Shown piece after piece: positions 26,579 through 35,401 of a DNA stretch of 64,000 nt. Every line of letters begins with the position of its first letter. Position 1 is the first letter of the stretch. A program made the position numbers and the translations under genes. The notes under the pieces were generated by a model. The model did not search any database. It saw only the letters and a list, made by a program, of their open reading frames with translations, and was not told the DNA's origin. This DNA comes from Bacillus testis (GTDB lineage Bacteria > Bacillota > Bacilli > Bacillales > DSM-1321), in NCBI RefSeq assembly GCF_001243895.1, contig NZ_LN851186.1:1695933-1759932 (forward strand). Reading direction: 5' to 3'.

Positions 26579-27219
26579 TGTCCTATATTGATAAGATATC
26601 GACCATGCATTTGGATATTCTGAAAGAAATCGGCAATATCGGGGCAGGCCATGCGGCAACTTCACTCTCCACTGTGCTCGGGAAGAAAATTGACATGAAA
26701 GTCCCAAAAGTGCGCGTTGTCTCCTTTGACGAAGTAATGGAACTGGCCGGAGGGGCGGAACGCGTCGTCGTTTCTGTATTTTTAAGAATAGAAGGAGACG
26801 CGCCGGGAAGCATGTTTTTTATCTTAAGCATGGAGCAGGCTGAATATTTTGTCCGGCAAATGACCGGGGACCGGCAATTCAGTTTCCAGTCTCCTCCTTA
26901 TTCGGAAATAGCCCTGTCAGCCCTGCAGGAACTTGGCAATATCTTATCAGGATCTTATTTATCTTCTCTATCGGATTTCACTTCGTTGAATCTGTATCCA
27001 TCTGTTCCTGCATTATCCGTTGAGATGGCAGGTGCCGTTATTTCCGCAGGCTTATTGGAAATCTCACAGGAAAGCGACGTTGCTATCGTCATTGATACAG
27101 CTCTGAATGAGGAGGAGGAGAATTCATCCAATAGTGTGAACGGGCACTTCTTCCTTTTGCCTGATCCCGCTTCCTTTAAGAATCTTTTTCTGGCATTGGG
27201 GGTGGAAGGCGTTGATTGA
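26578..27219 (+). CDS. cheC: CheY-P phosphatase CheC
   Basis: CheC dephosphorylates CheY-P and binds the deamidase CheD, forming an adaptation feedback in Bacillus. The 213-residue protein has the two phosphatase motifs of the CheC family: LKEIGNIGAGHAATSLS near 16-32 and LQELGNILSGSYLSSLS near 116-132, each carrying the E-x2-N pair. No FliN domain is present, unlike the related FliY in the same operon. It overlaps cheD by 8 nt. Confidence 0.96.
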   Translation: MSYIDKISTMHLDILKEIGNIGAGHAATSLSTVLGKKIDMKVPKVRVVSFDEVMELAGGAERVVVSVFLRIEGDAPGSMFFILSMEQAEYFVRQMTGDRQFSFQSPPYSEIALSALQELGNILSGSYLSSLSDFTSLNLYPSVPALSVEMAGAVISAGLLEISQESDVAIVIDTALNEEEENSSNSVNGHFFLLPDPASFKNLFLALGVEGVD

Positions 27220-27709
27220 GCCTGTGAAAATCATAAAAGTGGGCATCGCTGATATGAATATCGTCCGCCCTCCCTGCACAATTCGTACCGCAGGCCTTGG
27301 ATCGTGCGTGGGTGTTGTCCTGTTTGATGCCCGGTCTGAAATCGCAGGCATGGTCCACGTGATGTTGCCAGAATCGGCGATTGCCAAGCAAGGACAACTA
27401 AATGTGGCCAAGTATGCTGATACTGGTGTATCGGCGCTTGCGACAAGGCTTGTTAAGGAAGGAGCGCATTCCAGCCGCTTAAAGGCAAAAATTGCGGGCG
27501 GCGCCCAAATGTTCCAATTCTCTTCTGGCAGCGATATGATGAGGATTGGCCCGAGGAACACCGAAGCGGTAAAAACCGCTTTGGAGCATCTGGGCATCGA
27601 ACTGCTCGCTGAGGATTGCGGAGGGAACAGCGGAAGAACGATCGAATTTGATCCAAAGACTTTAGTATTGTCCGTAAGAACCGTCAATCAAGGAGTGAAA
27701 CAGCTTTAA
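27212..27709 (+). CDS. cheD: Chemoreceptor glutamine deamidase CheD
   Basis: CheD deamidates receptor glutamines and is sequestered by CheC. It is 165 residues if translation begins at TTG 27212; GTG 27224 (MKIIKVGIADMN) is the alternative, with the ribosome site GGTGGAAGG just upstream of both. The catalytic Cys lies in TAGLGSCVGVVLFD, the His in GMVHVMLPES and the third residue region in KIAGGAQMF. The start lies inside cheC. A 137-nt gap follows before sigD. Confidence 0.95.
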   Translation: MIEPVKIIKVGIADMNIVRPPCTIRTAGLGSCVGVVLFDARSEIAGMVHVMLPESAIAKQGQLNVAKYADTGVSALATRLVKEGAHSSRLKAKIAGGAQMFQFSSGSDMMRIGPRNTEAVKTALEHLGIELLAEDCGGNSGRTIEFDPKTLVLSVRTVNQGVKQL

Positions 27710-27781
27710 TGACCCAGCCGTAAAAGAATTCCTGTGAATAATAAAAATAAGTTGTTATTTACTATAATGGTATAAATATCC

Positions 27782-27810
27782 TTGTTTGGTATAATAAAAA
27801 TGATTATATT
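27782..27810 (+). promoter_or_regulatory. Candidate internal sigma-A promoter upstream of sigD
   Basis: TTGTTT (27782-27787), a 17-nt spacer and TATATT (27805-27810) lie 37 bp before sigD in the longest gap of the chemotaxis part of the operon. It would supply sigD independently of the distant operon promoter. The gap is A+T-rich, so the match is suggestive only. Confidence 0.45.
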
Positions 27811-27846
27811 ATATCCTCATTAATAACCAGGGTAAGGAGGAGAACA

Positions 27847-28608
27847 ATGGCTCAACTAGCAAGAGATGATGAAGCTGTCCAATGGAAGAAATGGGTAGAA
27901 TCGAAAGACAGAGAGGCGGGAGATTTTCTAGCCCGTAAATATATGCCGCTCGTTTCCTACCATGTCCAACGCATCTCGGTAGGCCTTCCAAAGAGTGTCA
28001 GCAGAGATGATTTACGCAGCTTAGGGATGATGGGTTTGTTTAATGCGCTTGAAAGATTCGAACCGGACCGCGATCTAAAGTTTGATACATACGCCTCATT
28101 CCGCATCCGGGGCACTATATTGGACGGGCTCAGAAAGGAAGACTGGCTTCCTAGAAGTGCGCGTGAAAAAACCAAAAAGATTGAGCATGCGATTGAGCGC
28201 CTGGAACAGGAGCAAATGAGAAATGTATCCCCTGAAGAGGTTGCCGCAACCCTGGGTATCAGTCCGGAAGAAGTTATTTCCACTATGAATGAAAACTTTT
28301 TTGCCAACATCATTTCCGTAGAAGACCAAATGGACCATGATGAACATGATGGCAAGTCCTACCACATCAAGGATGAAAAAGCTATATTGCCCGATGAACA
28401 TGTTATCCATGAAGAAGTGCTAGAGGATTTGGGGCGGGGAATCTCACAATTAAATAAGAACGAACAGCTAGTGCTGCAGTTATTTTATAAAGAAGAGCTG
28501 ACTCTCACCGAAATCGGCCACGTAATGGAATTATCCACCAGCAGAATATCACAAATCCATTCCAAGGCCATTTTCAAGTTAAGAAACACACTGAATTCAA
28601 TTATGTAA
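27847..28608 (+). CDS. sigD: Flagellar/motility sigma factor SigD (FliA type)
   Basis: SigD directs late flagellar, chemotaxis and autolysin genes. It is 253 residues with sigma regions in order: region 2 with DDLRSLGMMGLFNALERFEP and FDTYASFRIRGTILDGLR; region 3 around SAREKTKKIEHAIERLEQEQ; region 4 with QLFYKEELTLTEIGHVMELS and TSRISQIHSKAIFKLR. The ribosome site AAGGAGG lies before ATG 27847. Its place near the distal end of a 27-kb operon is known in B. subtilis to tune its level and the ON/OFF motility decision, and the layout here is the same. Confidence 0.98.
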   Translation: MAQLARDDEAVQWKKWVESKDREAGDFLARKYMPLVSYHVQRISVGLPKSVSRDDLRSLGMMGLFNALERFEPDRDLKFDTYASFRIRGTILDGLRKEDWLPRSAREKTKKIEHAIERLEQEQMRNVSPEEVAATLGISPEEVISTMNENFFANIISVEDQMDHDEHDGKSYHIKDEKAILPDEHVIHEEVLEDLGRGISQLNKNEQLVLQLFYKEELTLTEIGHVMELSTSRISQIHSKAIFKLRNTLNSIM

Positions 28609-28638
28609 GCATTCTTGTAAAAGGAAGGATTGTGTGTG

Positions 28639-30003
28639 ATGGAATCTCTGGAAGTATTATTTTCCCAGAACGGGCTTGAGGCATCTATCGTTTTGGGCGA
28701 AGGCGGGCAAGTGCCTGAAGTCCTAACGGCCGATCAAGTGAATGAATGCCTTAAAAAAAACGGTGTCTGCTATGGAATACAGCCGGACGTAATCGAGATG
28801 ATCTCACAAAATCCACAGAGCATCCTGCAGCCGGTAATAGTAGCAAAAGGCAATGCGCCTGTGAATGGAATGGATGGGTATCTTGTCAATAAAGTGACAG
28901 AAGATCAAATAGACAGCCGGAATGATGAGGATAAAGTTCTAAATCTTAGGAATGTAATGACGATTCCTTCTGTGAAAAACGGCCAATTGCTGGCTGAAAT
29001 TGTTCCGCCCAGCTTAGGGGTTCCTGGAATGGATGTAAAGGGGAAAATACTTTCCGCTAAAGATGGACGGCCATTAAAATGGAAAGCTGGGAAAAATGTA
29101 TTATTCCATCTGAATAACGTCTATGCCACGCTGGATGGCCAAGTATCGATCACCTCCAATACGGTTAATGTGTTTCCAATTTTTGAGGTAGACAGTGATC
29201 TAGACTTGAAGACAGGCAATATTGATTTTATCGGGAATGTGGTCATCAGAGGCGACGTCCCTGCAGGCTATCAGATTCAAGCGGGCGGCGACATAAAGGT
29301 GAGCGGGCTTGTTGAAGGCTCTCATTTGAAAGCAGGGGGTTCCATTTATATCGAAGGGGGCATTGCAGGGGGAAACCGAGGAATAACAGAAGCTGGCTCC
29401 TATATTTATGCCAGCTATCTGAATCAGGCCCATTGCAAAGCGGGTGATTCGGTCTACGTGGATTCATCCATACTCCACAGTAAAATTGAATGCGGCGGCA
29501 GTGTCATATGCAAAAAAGGGCATGTGATAGGCGGCGAAATCTCCGCCTTGAAAAGTGTGGAGGCGTTAGACTTCGGCAACCACCATTATATGCATACCCA
29601 TATTTTTGCGGGTGATTCACAACGCTATATGGAACAGGAAGCAACGCTGCAAAAGAAGATAGCTGTTTTAAATGAATCTCTTGTTAAGCTGGCTTCGCTA
29701 TCTGAAAAAATGAAGAATAAAAACCAGTTTGCCGTATCGATATCGAACCAGGACCGAATGATGATGGAAAAACAAAAAGTGACAGTACGCTCATACACGA
29801 AGCAGCTTGAAGAATTGGAAGAAGAGCTAGTCAGCCTGCAGGAACTAAAGATCGCCCATGAGGAATCTTTCGTTAAAAGCCAGGGAACGATGTATCCGAA
29901 TACGGAGCTTCATTTTGGCAAGTATTCAAAAAAGATCCACGCCAACACATCAAGGGTCAAAATGGTTCTCAGCCAGGGCGAGATTGTTTCTGTTCCTCTA
30001 TAA
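28639..30003 (+). CDS. FapA-like (DUF342) protein, flagellar assembly protein A family
   Basis: This is a 454-residue FapA/DUF342 protein. The start is ATG 28639 or GTG 28636, both in range of AAGGAAGG at 28621-28628. The N-terminal half (to about 170) has the FapA signature, with NGMDGYLVNKV and later LLAEIVPPSLGVPGMDVKGK. The centre (about 190-320) is a repetitive right-handed beta-helix rich in Gly (IRGDVPAGYQIQAGGDIKVS, GLVEGSHLKAGGSIYIEGGI). The C-terminal 100 residues form a coiled coil. Family members are cytosolic and affect cell envelope or flagellar assembly in some species, but no clear biochemical role is known. As I recall, B. subtilis 168 has no gene at this spot, swrB following sigD directly. 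Confidence 0.85.
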   Translation: MESLEVLFSQNGLEASIVLGEGGQVPEVLTADQVNECLKKNGVCYGIQPDVIEMISQNPQSILQPVIVAKGNAPVNGMDGYLVNKVTEDQIDSRNDEDKVLNLRNVMTIPSVKNGQLLAEIVPPSLGVPGMDVKGKILSAKDGRPLKWKAGKNVLFHLNNVYATLDGQVSITSNTVNVFPIFEVDSDLDLKTGNIDFIGNVVIRGDVPAGYQIQAGGDIKVSGLVEGSHLKAGGSIYIEGGIAGGNRGITEAGSYIYASYLNQAHCKAGDSVYVDSSILHSKIECGGSVICKKGHVIGGEISALKSVEALDFGNHHYMHTHIFAGDSQRYMEQEATLQKKIAVLNESLVKLASLSEKMKNKNQFAVSISNQDRMMMEKQKVTVRSYTKQLEELEEELVSLQELKIAHEESFVKSQGTMYPNTELHFGKYSKKIHANTSRVKMVLSQGEIVSVPL

Positions 30004-30048
30004 AAATCAGTTAGATTAGGGGAAAAATGAAGATAGGGGATTAAGAGC

Positions 30049-30363
30049 ATGAGTTTAAAAGCGATTGAAATGCAGATTGCCCTTCCGCGAACCCAAGATG
30101 CAGGAAAGATTCAGGAACAATGGCAGCAGAGAAGCCAAATAGCCCATGATTTTGCCTCCCATGAATTGAAAAAGGAAGAGAAGAAAAAAGAGCAATCCAT
30201 CACTTCCATGAGCAAAGCAGAATACACGGCCATTGGTGAAGAAACGGATTCGGCCTCCGGCAATAGCTGGCAATCAAATGCCCGGAAGAAACGCGGGCCT
30301 ATACATAAAGAAGAAAATAATCATCATCCTTATAAAGGAAATGTGATCGATTTTTCGGGATAG
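30049..30363 (+). CDS. Small hydrophilic protein of the sigD-swrB interval, unknown function
   Basis: The protein is 104 residues, very hydrophilic, with no signal peptide or membrane helix. The first about 40 residues form a likely amphipathic helix (SLKAIEMQIALPRTQDAGKI, then QEQWQQRSQIAHDF), followed by a Lys/Glu-rich stretch. A disordered Ser/Asn/Gly middle follows, and a short C-terminal motif, HPYKGNVIDFSG, looks constrained. The ribosome site AGGGGATTAAGAG precedes ATG 30049. I recognise no domain. Its context, 45 nt after the FapA-like gene and 9 nt before the SwrB-like gene, makes a motility-related role plausible but unproven. Confidence 0.72.
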   Translation: MSLKAIEMQIALPRTQDAGKIQEQWQQRSQIAHDFASHELKKEEKKKEQSITSMSKAEYTAIGEETDSASGNSWQSNARKKRGPIHKEENNHHPYKGNVIDFSG

Positions 30364-30372
30364 AGGGATACT

Positions 30373-30936
30373 ATGATTACATTTGTTTTAGTCATAAGTT
30401 TTATTGTACATTGTGTGACTTTGTTGGCGATTATCATTTTATACAGCCGGCAAAACCAGTATAAAGAGGCCGAACGCCACATCGAAGAGATGAAACGGGA
30501 ATTGGAAGAAGTCCTCGGAGCTTTTTCCTTGGAATTGGAAGAGAGCAACAGAGAAATGAGCTTTGCCCTTGAGAAGGCAAAAGAAGAAGGGGACAGGCCT
30601 GTCCACTTTCAAACAGGCAAAAAGGCAAAAGCCATTCCGAAAACCAGCCCTTCAAAGACGGATGAAGGGCCGGCCCATCATATAGAGCGGTTAGTTGAAG
30701 AAGTAGCCGACAAGATCGACCTTGCAAGCGCCGGCCATCAAAAAAAGGAGCATATCCCACCCGGCAATCAGCTGTTCAAAGAGGAATTGAACAGACAACT
30801 GCAGGATCATTCCCAAATGGCATTAATTGAGCAGGCCTTATTGTTGCACGCTCAAGGAAGTACATCTGAAGAAATAGCTAGAACTCTAGGAAAAGGCAAA
30901 AATGAAATCGATTTGCTGCTTAAATTCCATACATGA
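30373..30936 (+). CDS. swrB: SwrB-like membrane protein (swarming motility/flagellar export control)
   Basis: The 187-residue protein has one N-terminal membrane helix at about 3-25 (FVLVISFIVHCVTLLAIIIL) and a coiled coil at about 28-75. A low-complexity Lys/Ser/Pro linker follows, and a short C-terminal helix-turn-helix-like segment ends ALLLHAQGSTSEEIARTLGK followed by GKNEIDLLLKFHT. This architecture and the position between sigD and rpsB match SwrB of B. subtilis, which promotes maturation of the flagellar export apparatus. Sequence identity to SwrB cannot be measured here, so the name rests on layout and position. A terminator follows. Confidence 0.72.
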   Translation: MITFVLVISFIVHCVTLLAIIILYSRQNQYKEAERHIEEMKRELEEVLGAFSLELEESNREMSFALEKAKEEGDRPVHFQTGKKAKAIPKTSPSKTDEGPAHHIERLVEEVADKIDLASAGHQKKEHIPPGNQLFKEELNRQLQDHSQMALIEQALLLHAQGSTSEEIARTLGKGKNEIDLLLKFHT

Positions 30937-30946
30937 ATAAGCAACT

Positions 30947-30980
30947 AGGCTTTTGAAGGGAGAACGGAAAGCCTTTTTTT
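30947..30980 (+). terminator. fla/che operon terminator
   Basis: AGGCTTT (30947-30953) pairs with AAAGCCT (30968-30974) and is followed by a T run to 30980, 11 nt after the swrB-like stop. It marks the end of the motility operon. Confidence 0.85.
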
Positions 30981-31033
30981 GCTGCTAGGGATCGCAAGCA
31001 TGGCAGAGGATTTTTAAAAGTTCAAATGAACAC

Positions 31034-31062
31034 TTGAATATGTATCCCGTGTATGCTATATT
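31034..31062 (+). promoter_or_regulatory. Sigma-A promoter of rpsB
   Basis: TTGAAT (31034-31039), a 17-nt spacer and TATATT (31057-31062) form a good vegetative promoter. Transcription would begin near 31069, giving a leader of about 110 nt. Confidence 0.7.
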
Positions 31063-31093
31063 AGTTCATGGTGTTAATACACACGCTTGAGGA

Positions 31094-31133
31094 TTCCATT
31101 GACAGGTGCTGTCTTTGACAGTTTTCAATGGAA
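31094..31133 (+). promoter_or_regulatory. rpsB leader hairpin (possible S2 autoregulatory element)
   Basis: TTCCATTGA (31094-31102) pairs perfectly with TCAATGGAA (31125-31133), and inside it CTGTC (31109-31113) pairs with GACAG (31117-31121). The two-part stem sits in the leader between the promoter and the rpsB ribosome site. Leader-mediated control of S2 synthesis is known in bacteria; that this hairpin is the S2 site is inference. Confidence 0.5.
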
Positions 31134-31178
31134 AAGGAATCAGGCGGAGGAAAAACAAAACCTAGGAGGAAACAAAAC

Positions 31179-31901
31179 ATGTCAGTTATTTCAATGAAAC
31201 AATTGCTTGAAGCTGGTGTACATTTCGGACACCAAACTCGCCGTTGGAACCCAAAAATGAAGAAATACATCTTCATGGAGCGTAACGGAATCTACATCAT
31301 CGACTTACAAAAAACAGTAAGAAAAATCGAAGAAGCTTACAACTTCGTTAAAGAAGTTGCTGCTAACGGTGGTACTGTCCTTTTCGTAGGTACAAAAAAA
31401 CAAGCTCAAGATTCAGTTAAAGAAGAAGCGATCCGCGCTGGTCAATTCTATGTAAACCAACGCTGGTTGGGCGGTACTTTAACAAACTTTGAAACAATCC
31501 AAAAACGTATTACGCGTCTTAAAGATATCGAAAAAATGGAAGAGAACGGCACTTTCGAAGTTCTTCCTAAAAAAGAAGTTATCAATCTTAAAAAAGAGCA
31601 AGAGCGTTTAGAGAAATTCCTAGGCGGAATTAAAGACATGAAGGGTCTTCCTGATGCGATTTTCGTTATCGACCCACGCAAAGAGCGCATCGCTGTTGCT
31701 GAAGCTCATAAATTGAACATCCCTCTAGTAGGTATCGTAGATACTAACTGTGATCCGGATGAAATCGATTATGTAATTCCTGCAAACGATGACGCAATCC
31801 GTGCTGTTAAATTGTTGACTGCAAAAATTGCTGATGCAATTCTTGAAGTGAAACAAGGCGAAGACCTTTCTGAAGCTCCAGCTGCTACAGAAGAAGTTTA
31901 A
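31179..31901 (+). CDS. rpsB: 30S ribosomal protein S2
   Basis: S2 joins the back of the 30S subunit late in assembly. From ATG 31179 ([20 protein letters not shown]) it is 240 residues; the strong ribosome site AGGAGGA at 31164-31170 fixes this start over an in-frame ATG at 31128. Signatures are [20 protein letters not shown] and the later [20 protein letters not shown]. Codon use is strongly biased to translation-optimal codons, unlike the flagellar genes just upstream. tsf follows after a hairpin, the usual rpsB-tsf pair. Confidence 0.99.
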   Translation: MSVISMKQLLEAGVHFGHQTRRWNPKMKKYIFMERNGIYIIDLQKTVRKIEEAYNFVKEVAANGGTVLFVGTKKQAQDSVKEEAIRAGQFYVNQRWLGGTLTNFETIQKRITRLKDIEKMEENGTFEVLPKKEVINLKKEQERLEKFLGGIKDMKGLPDAIFVIDPRKERIAVAEAHKLNIPLVGIVDTNCDPDEIDYVIPANDDAIRAVKLLTAKIADAILEVKQGEDLSEAPAATEEV

Positions 31902-31915
31902 GTATAAGCACAAGG

Positions 31916-31955
31916 AAAAGGTGATAAGAGGATAAGGCCTTTTATCACCTTTTTT
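31916..31955 (+). terminator. rpsB-tsf intergenic terminator/attenuator
   Basis: AAAAGGTGATAA (31916-31927) and TTATCACCTTTT (31942-31953) form a perfect 12-bp stem followed by T residues. Because tsf has no obvious promoter of its own in the remaining 115 nt, partial read-through is likely, giving more S2 than EF-Ts transcript. Confidence 0.8.
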
Positions 31956-32071
31956 CAAGGAAAAGCCTACGTATGAAAATTGCGTTGGTTTGGCAAAATA
32001 AAGAATAGAGATTTGTACGGAACCGAAATGGTTTATATATATGTACATATTAAAAAGGAGGATAATCCATA

Positions 32072-32956
32072 ATGGCTATTACTGCTCAAATGGTTAAAGA
32101 ACTTCGTGAAAAAACTGGTGCTGGCATGATGGACTGCAAAAAAGCACTTACTGAAACTAATGGTGACATGGAGCAAGCAATCGACTTCCTTCGCGAAAAA
32201 GGGATCGCTAAAGCTGCTAAGAAAGGCGACCGCATCGCTGCTGAAGGTTTGACAAACATCCTTGTTAAAGGAAACGAGGCTGTCATTCTTGAAGTGAACT
32301 CTGAAACTGACTTCGTTGCGAAGAATGAAGGTTTCCAAGTTCTTGTAAAAGAATTGGCTGAGCATATCCTTGCCCACAAACCTGCTACAGTTGAAGAAGC
32401 TATGGAACAAAAAATGGACAACGGTGCAGTTGTTTCTGAACACATCAACTCTGCAATCGCTAAAATCGGTGAGAAATTGACTCTTCGCCGTTTTGAAGTA
32501 GTGACTAAAACAGACGCAGATGCTTTCGGTGCTTACCTTCACATGGGCGGACGCATCGGTGTATTGACTGTTCTTGCAGGATCAACTGATGAAGCGGCTG
32601 CAAAAGATATCGCTATGCATATCGCAGCGCTTAAACCTCTTTACATCTCTCATGATGCAGTTTCTGAAGAAGAAATCGAAAGAGAGCGTAAAGTATTGAC
32701 TGAACAAGCGCTTAACGAAGGCAAACCAGAAAAAATCGTTGCTAAGATGGTTGAAGGCCGTCTTGGAAAGTTCTTCGAAGAAATCTGTGTGCTTGACCAA
32801 GCATTCGTTAAGAACCCTGACATGAAAGTAGGCCAATTTGTTGAGTCTACTGGCGGCAAATTGACTAAATTTGTTCGTTTTGAAGTAGGGGAAGGCATTG
32901 AAAAACGCCAAGATAACTTTGCTGAAGAAGTTATGAGCCAAGTTAAAAAAGACTAA
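32072..32956 (+). CDS. tsf: Translation elongation factor Ts
   Basis: EF-Ts recycles EF-Tu by GDP release. It is 294 residues, standard. The N-terminal UBA-like domain ([20 protein letters not shown]) is followed by the core containing the EF-Tu contact [11 protein letters not shown] near residues 80-90 and then the second core subdomain. AAAAGGAGG precedes ATG 32072. Codon bias is strong, as in rpsB. A terminator follows the gene. Confidence 0.99.
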   Translation: MAITAQMVKELREKTGAGMMDCKKALTETNGDMEQAIDFLREKGIAKAAKKGDRIAAEGLTNILVKGNEAVILEVNSETDFVAKNEGFQVLVKELAEHILAHKPATVEEAMEQKMDNGAVVSEHINSAIAKIGEKLTLRRFEVVTKTDADAFGAYLHMGGRIGVLTVLAGSTDEAAAKDIAMHIAALKPLYISHDAVSEEEIERERKVLTEQALNEGKPEKIVAKMVEGRLGKFFEEICVLDQAFVKNPDMKVGQFVESTGGKLTKFVRFEVGEGIEKRQDNFAEEVMSQVKKD

Positions 32957-32986
32957 TTTCACTCATTTTCTATTAAGCAATAAATA

Positions 32987-33014
32987 GGGGGACACACAAG
33001 TGTTCCCTTTTTTT
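32987..33014 (+). terminator. tsf terminator
   Basis: GGGGACAC pairs with GTGTTCCC (33000-33007; one G-U pair) around ACAA, followed by seven T residues to 33014. It lies 31 nt after tsf. Confidence 0.82.
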
Positions 33015-33078
33015 AAAGATGAAATGATTATCTATCATCTGCCGTTGCCAGGCGGATGATATGAAGCTGGAGGTTCTA

Positions 33079-33801
33079 ATGAGTAGCGCGAAATATAAAC
33101 GAGTTGTATTGAAACTAAGTGGAGAAGCGTTAGCGGGCAATGATGGTTTCGGAATAAATCCCGCAGTTATCAAGTCAATCGCGCAACAAGTGAAAGAAAT
33201 TGCGGAATTGGATGTAGAAGTCGCTGTTGTTGTTGGCGGAGGAAACATCTGGCGAGGCAAAATCGGGAGCGAGTTGGGTATGGACCGCACAACAGCGGAC
33301 TATATGGGTATGCTCGCAACTGTCATGAATTCATTAGCGCTTCAGGACAGCCTTGAACATTTGGGTATTGAAACCCGTGTACAGACTTCTATCGAGATGC
33401 GCCAAGTGGCTGAACCTTATATCAGAAGAAGGGCAGTCAGACATCTTGAGAAGAAACGCGTAGTCATTTTTGCAGCGGGTACAGGAAATCCATATTTCTC
33501 TACTGATACAACTGCCGCATTAAGAGCAGCCGAAATTGAAGCCGATGTAATTCTGATGGCGAAAAACAATGTGGACGGCGTATACAATGCAGATCCTCGC
33601 AAAGATGAAAATGCTGTTAAATATGACAAGCTTTCATACCTAGATGTATTGAAGGACGGTTTGGAAGTAATGGATTCTACTGCATCATCCTTATGCATGG
33701 ATAACGACATTCCATTGATTGTCTTCTCAATCACTGAACAAGGCAATATTAAGCGCGTTGTTACAGGAGAAGAAATCGGAACAATAGTGAGGGGGAAATA
33801 A
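33079..33801 (+). CDS. pyrH: UMP kinase
   Basis: PyrH phosphorylates UMP to UDP; the bacterial enzyme is a hexamer of the amino-acid-kinase fold, activated by GTP and inhibited by UTP. I choose ATG 33079 ([20 protein letters not shown]), 5 nt after GGAGG at 33069-33073, giving 240 residues. An in-frame ATG at 33061 precedes the ribosome site. Signatures are [21 protein letters not shown] and the substrate loop [19 protein letters not shown]. frr starts one base after the stop. Confidence 0.98.
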   Translation: MSSAKYKRVVLKLSGEALAGNDGFGINPAVIKSIAQQVKEIAELDVEVAVVVGGGNIWRGKIGSELGMDRTTADYMGMLATVMNSLALQDSLEHLGIETRVQTSIEMRQVAEPYIRRRAVRHLEKKRVVIFAAGTGNPYFSTDTTAALRAAEIEADVILMAKNNVDGVYNADPRKDENAVKYDKLSYLDVLKDGLEVMDSTASSLCMDNDIPLIVFSITEQGNIKRVVTGEEIGTIVRGK

Positions 33802-33802
33802 G

Positions 33803-34360
33803 ATGGCGAAACAAGTAATAACTCATACAAAAGAAAGAATGGAGAAGGCTGTACAAGCTCTTTCAAGAGAATTGACATCCATTCGTGCCGGCAGAGCAAA
33901 TGCGGCTATTCTTGATAGAGTATCTGTTGATTATTATGGTGCACCAACTCCAATTAACCAACTGGCCGGCATATCTGTCCCTGAAGCAAGATTGCTGGTG
34001 ATCCAGCCTTACGACAAGACAATTCTTGGCGAAATTGAAAAAGCGATTCTTAAGTCTGATCTAGGATTGAATCCAGCAAACGACGGCTCAATCATCCGGA
34101 TTGCAATCCCAGCTTTGACGGAAGAAAGACGTAAGGAACTAGTGAAACAAGTGAAGAAAGAAGCGGAAGAAGCAAAAGTAGGCATCCGTAACATTCGCCG
34201 CGATGGCAATGATGATTTGAAAAAACTTGAAAAAGCCAATGAAATCACTGAAGATGAGCTGCGTGGCTATTCAGATGATATTCAAAAACTAACAGATGCG
34301 CATATCGCGAAAATCGATGAAGTGGCAAAAGATAAAGAAAAAGAAATTATGGCCGTATAA
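33803..34360 (+). CDS. frr: Ribosome recycling factor
   Basis: Frr, with EF-G, splits post-termination ribosomes. It is 185 residues, the canonical length: a three-helix bundle plus a hinged beta domain. Signatures are [20 protein letters not shown] near the start and [20 protein letters not shown] with [12 protein letters not shown] later. The ribosome site GAGGGGG lies in the pyrH end. The frr terminator follows. Confidence 0.98.
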   Translation: MAKQVITHTKERMEKAVQALSRELTSIRAGRANAAILDRVSVDYYGAPTPINQLAGISVPEARLLVIQPYDKTILGEIEKAILKSDLGLNPANDGSIIRIAIPALTEERRKELVKQVKKEAEEAKVGIRNIRRDGNDDLKKLEKANEITEDELRGYSDDIQKLTDAHIAKIDEVAKDKEKEIMAV

Positions 34361-34371
34361 CCATTTTCTTG

Positions 34372-34398
34372 AAAAGCCCCTGTTACAGGGGCTTTTTT
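34372..34398 (+). terminator. frr terminator
   Basis: AAAAGCCCCTG and CAGGGGCTTTT form a GC-rich stem with a 3-nt loop followed by a T run, 12 nt after frr. Confidence 0.92.
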
Positions 34399-34463
34399 GC
34401 CTTCAAATAACCGTTTGGCTGCTCACATACTTTGCACGTTGTATTTAATGATTACATATGTAT

Positions 34464-34492
34464 TTTACAATACCGATAGGATATTTTAAGAT
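34464..34492 (+). promoter_or_regulatory. Candidate sigma-A promoter of uppS
   Basis: TTTACA (34464-34469), a 17-nt spacer and TAAGAT (34487-34492) lie 66 bp before uppS and after the frr terminator. The -35 is good and the -10 is moderate. Confidence 0.5.
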
Positions 34493-34558
34493 TTTCTGAT
34501 ATTATTAAGTGGATTCAACATACTTTATTTAGAAGGAACCTATTGGAGGATTTATATT

Positions 34559-35338
34559 ATGAAAGCTATTTGGAAGCGTTGGTTCAACAAAAATGCTTCT
34601 GCCTATATAGACAGTGAAAGTATCGAGGAAATGAAAGATGCTGGGGTACCGCGCCATGTCGCAATTATCATGGACGGCAACGGTCGCTGGGCCAATAAGC
34701 GGTCACTGCCAAGAGTGGCCGGCCATTACGAAGGAATGAAGGTAGTCCAAAGGATGACCCGGTTTGCTGACAGAGTAGGAATCGATATCCTTACCCTGTA
34801 TGCTTTTTCTACAGAAAATTGGAAAAGGCCTGAAACAGAAGTGGACTACCTCATGAAACTTCCAGTCGAATTCCTCGATAAATTTCTGCCTGAACTGATT
34901 GAAAAGAATGTCAGGGTTAATATTATGGGCGAATTGGAAAAGCTTCCTAAACATACGAGAAACGCAGTGGAAAGCGCCATGAATGAAACGAAAGAAAATA
35001 CCGGGCTGGTCCTCAATCTGGCATTCAACTACGGTAGCAGGGCTGAAATCGTCCAGGCCGCCCAGTACATTCTGGACGATTACAAACAGGGGAGATTGCC
35101 GGAAGGGCCTTTGACAGAAGAAATGTTTTCTTCGCATCTGATGACAAAAGATATGGTAGACCCGGATCTGTTGATTCGCACGAGCGGAGAGATCAGATTG
35201 AGCAACTTTATGTTATGGCAGCTTGCATATTCTGAATTTTGGTTTACGGATGTTCTTTGGCCCGATTTCAGCGAGGCTGATTTTATAGAGGCAATTAAAG
35301 AATATCAGCGAAGATCGCGGAGATATGGCGGTCTATAA
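34559..35338 (+). CDS. uppS: Undecaprenyl diphosphate synthase (isoprenyl transferase)
   Basis: UppS condenses eight isopentenyl diphosphates onto farnesyl diphosphate to make the lipid carrier for cell-wall synthesis. It is a 259-residue cis-prenyltransferase. Signatures are VAIIMDGNGRWANKRSLPRV (catalytic Asp in MDGNGRW), LTLYAFSTENWKRP and the C-terminal DLLIRTSGEIRLSNFMLWQL. The start ATG 34559 has TTGGAGGA upstream. It heads the lipid genes cdsA, dxr and rseP. Confidence 0.98.
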   Translation: MKAIWKRWFNKNASAYIDSESIEEMKDAGVPRHVAIIMDGNGRWANKRSLPRVAGHYEGMKVVQRMTRFADRVGIDILTLYAFSTENWKRPETEVDYLMKLPVEFLDKFLPELIEKNVRVNIMGELEKLPKHTRNAVESAMNETKENTGLVLNLAFNYGSRAEIVQAAQYILDDYKQGRLPEGPLTEEMFSSHLMTKDMVDPDLLIRTSGEIRLSNFMLWQLAYSEFWFTDVLWPDFSEADFIEAIKEYQRRSRRYGGL

Positions 35339-35401
35339 GCGCATAAAATCTTAAAAAGTAAAATAGCATGTTCGAAACAGAAGGTGAGGAACAGACATAT
35401 T

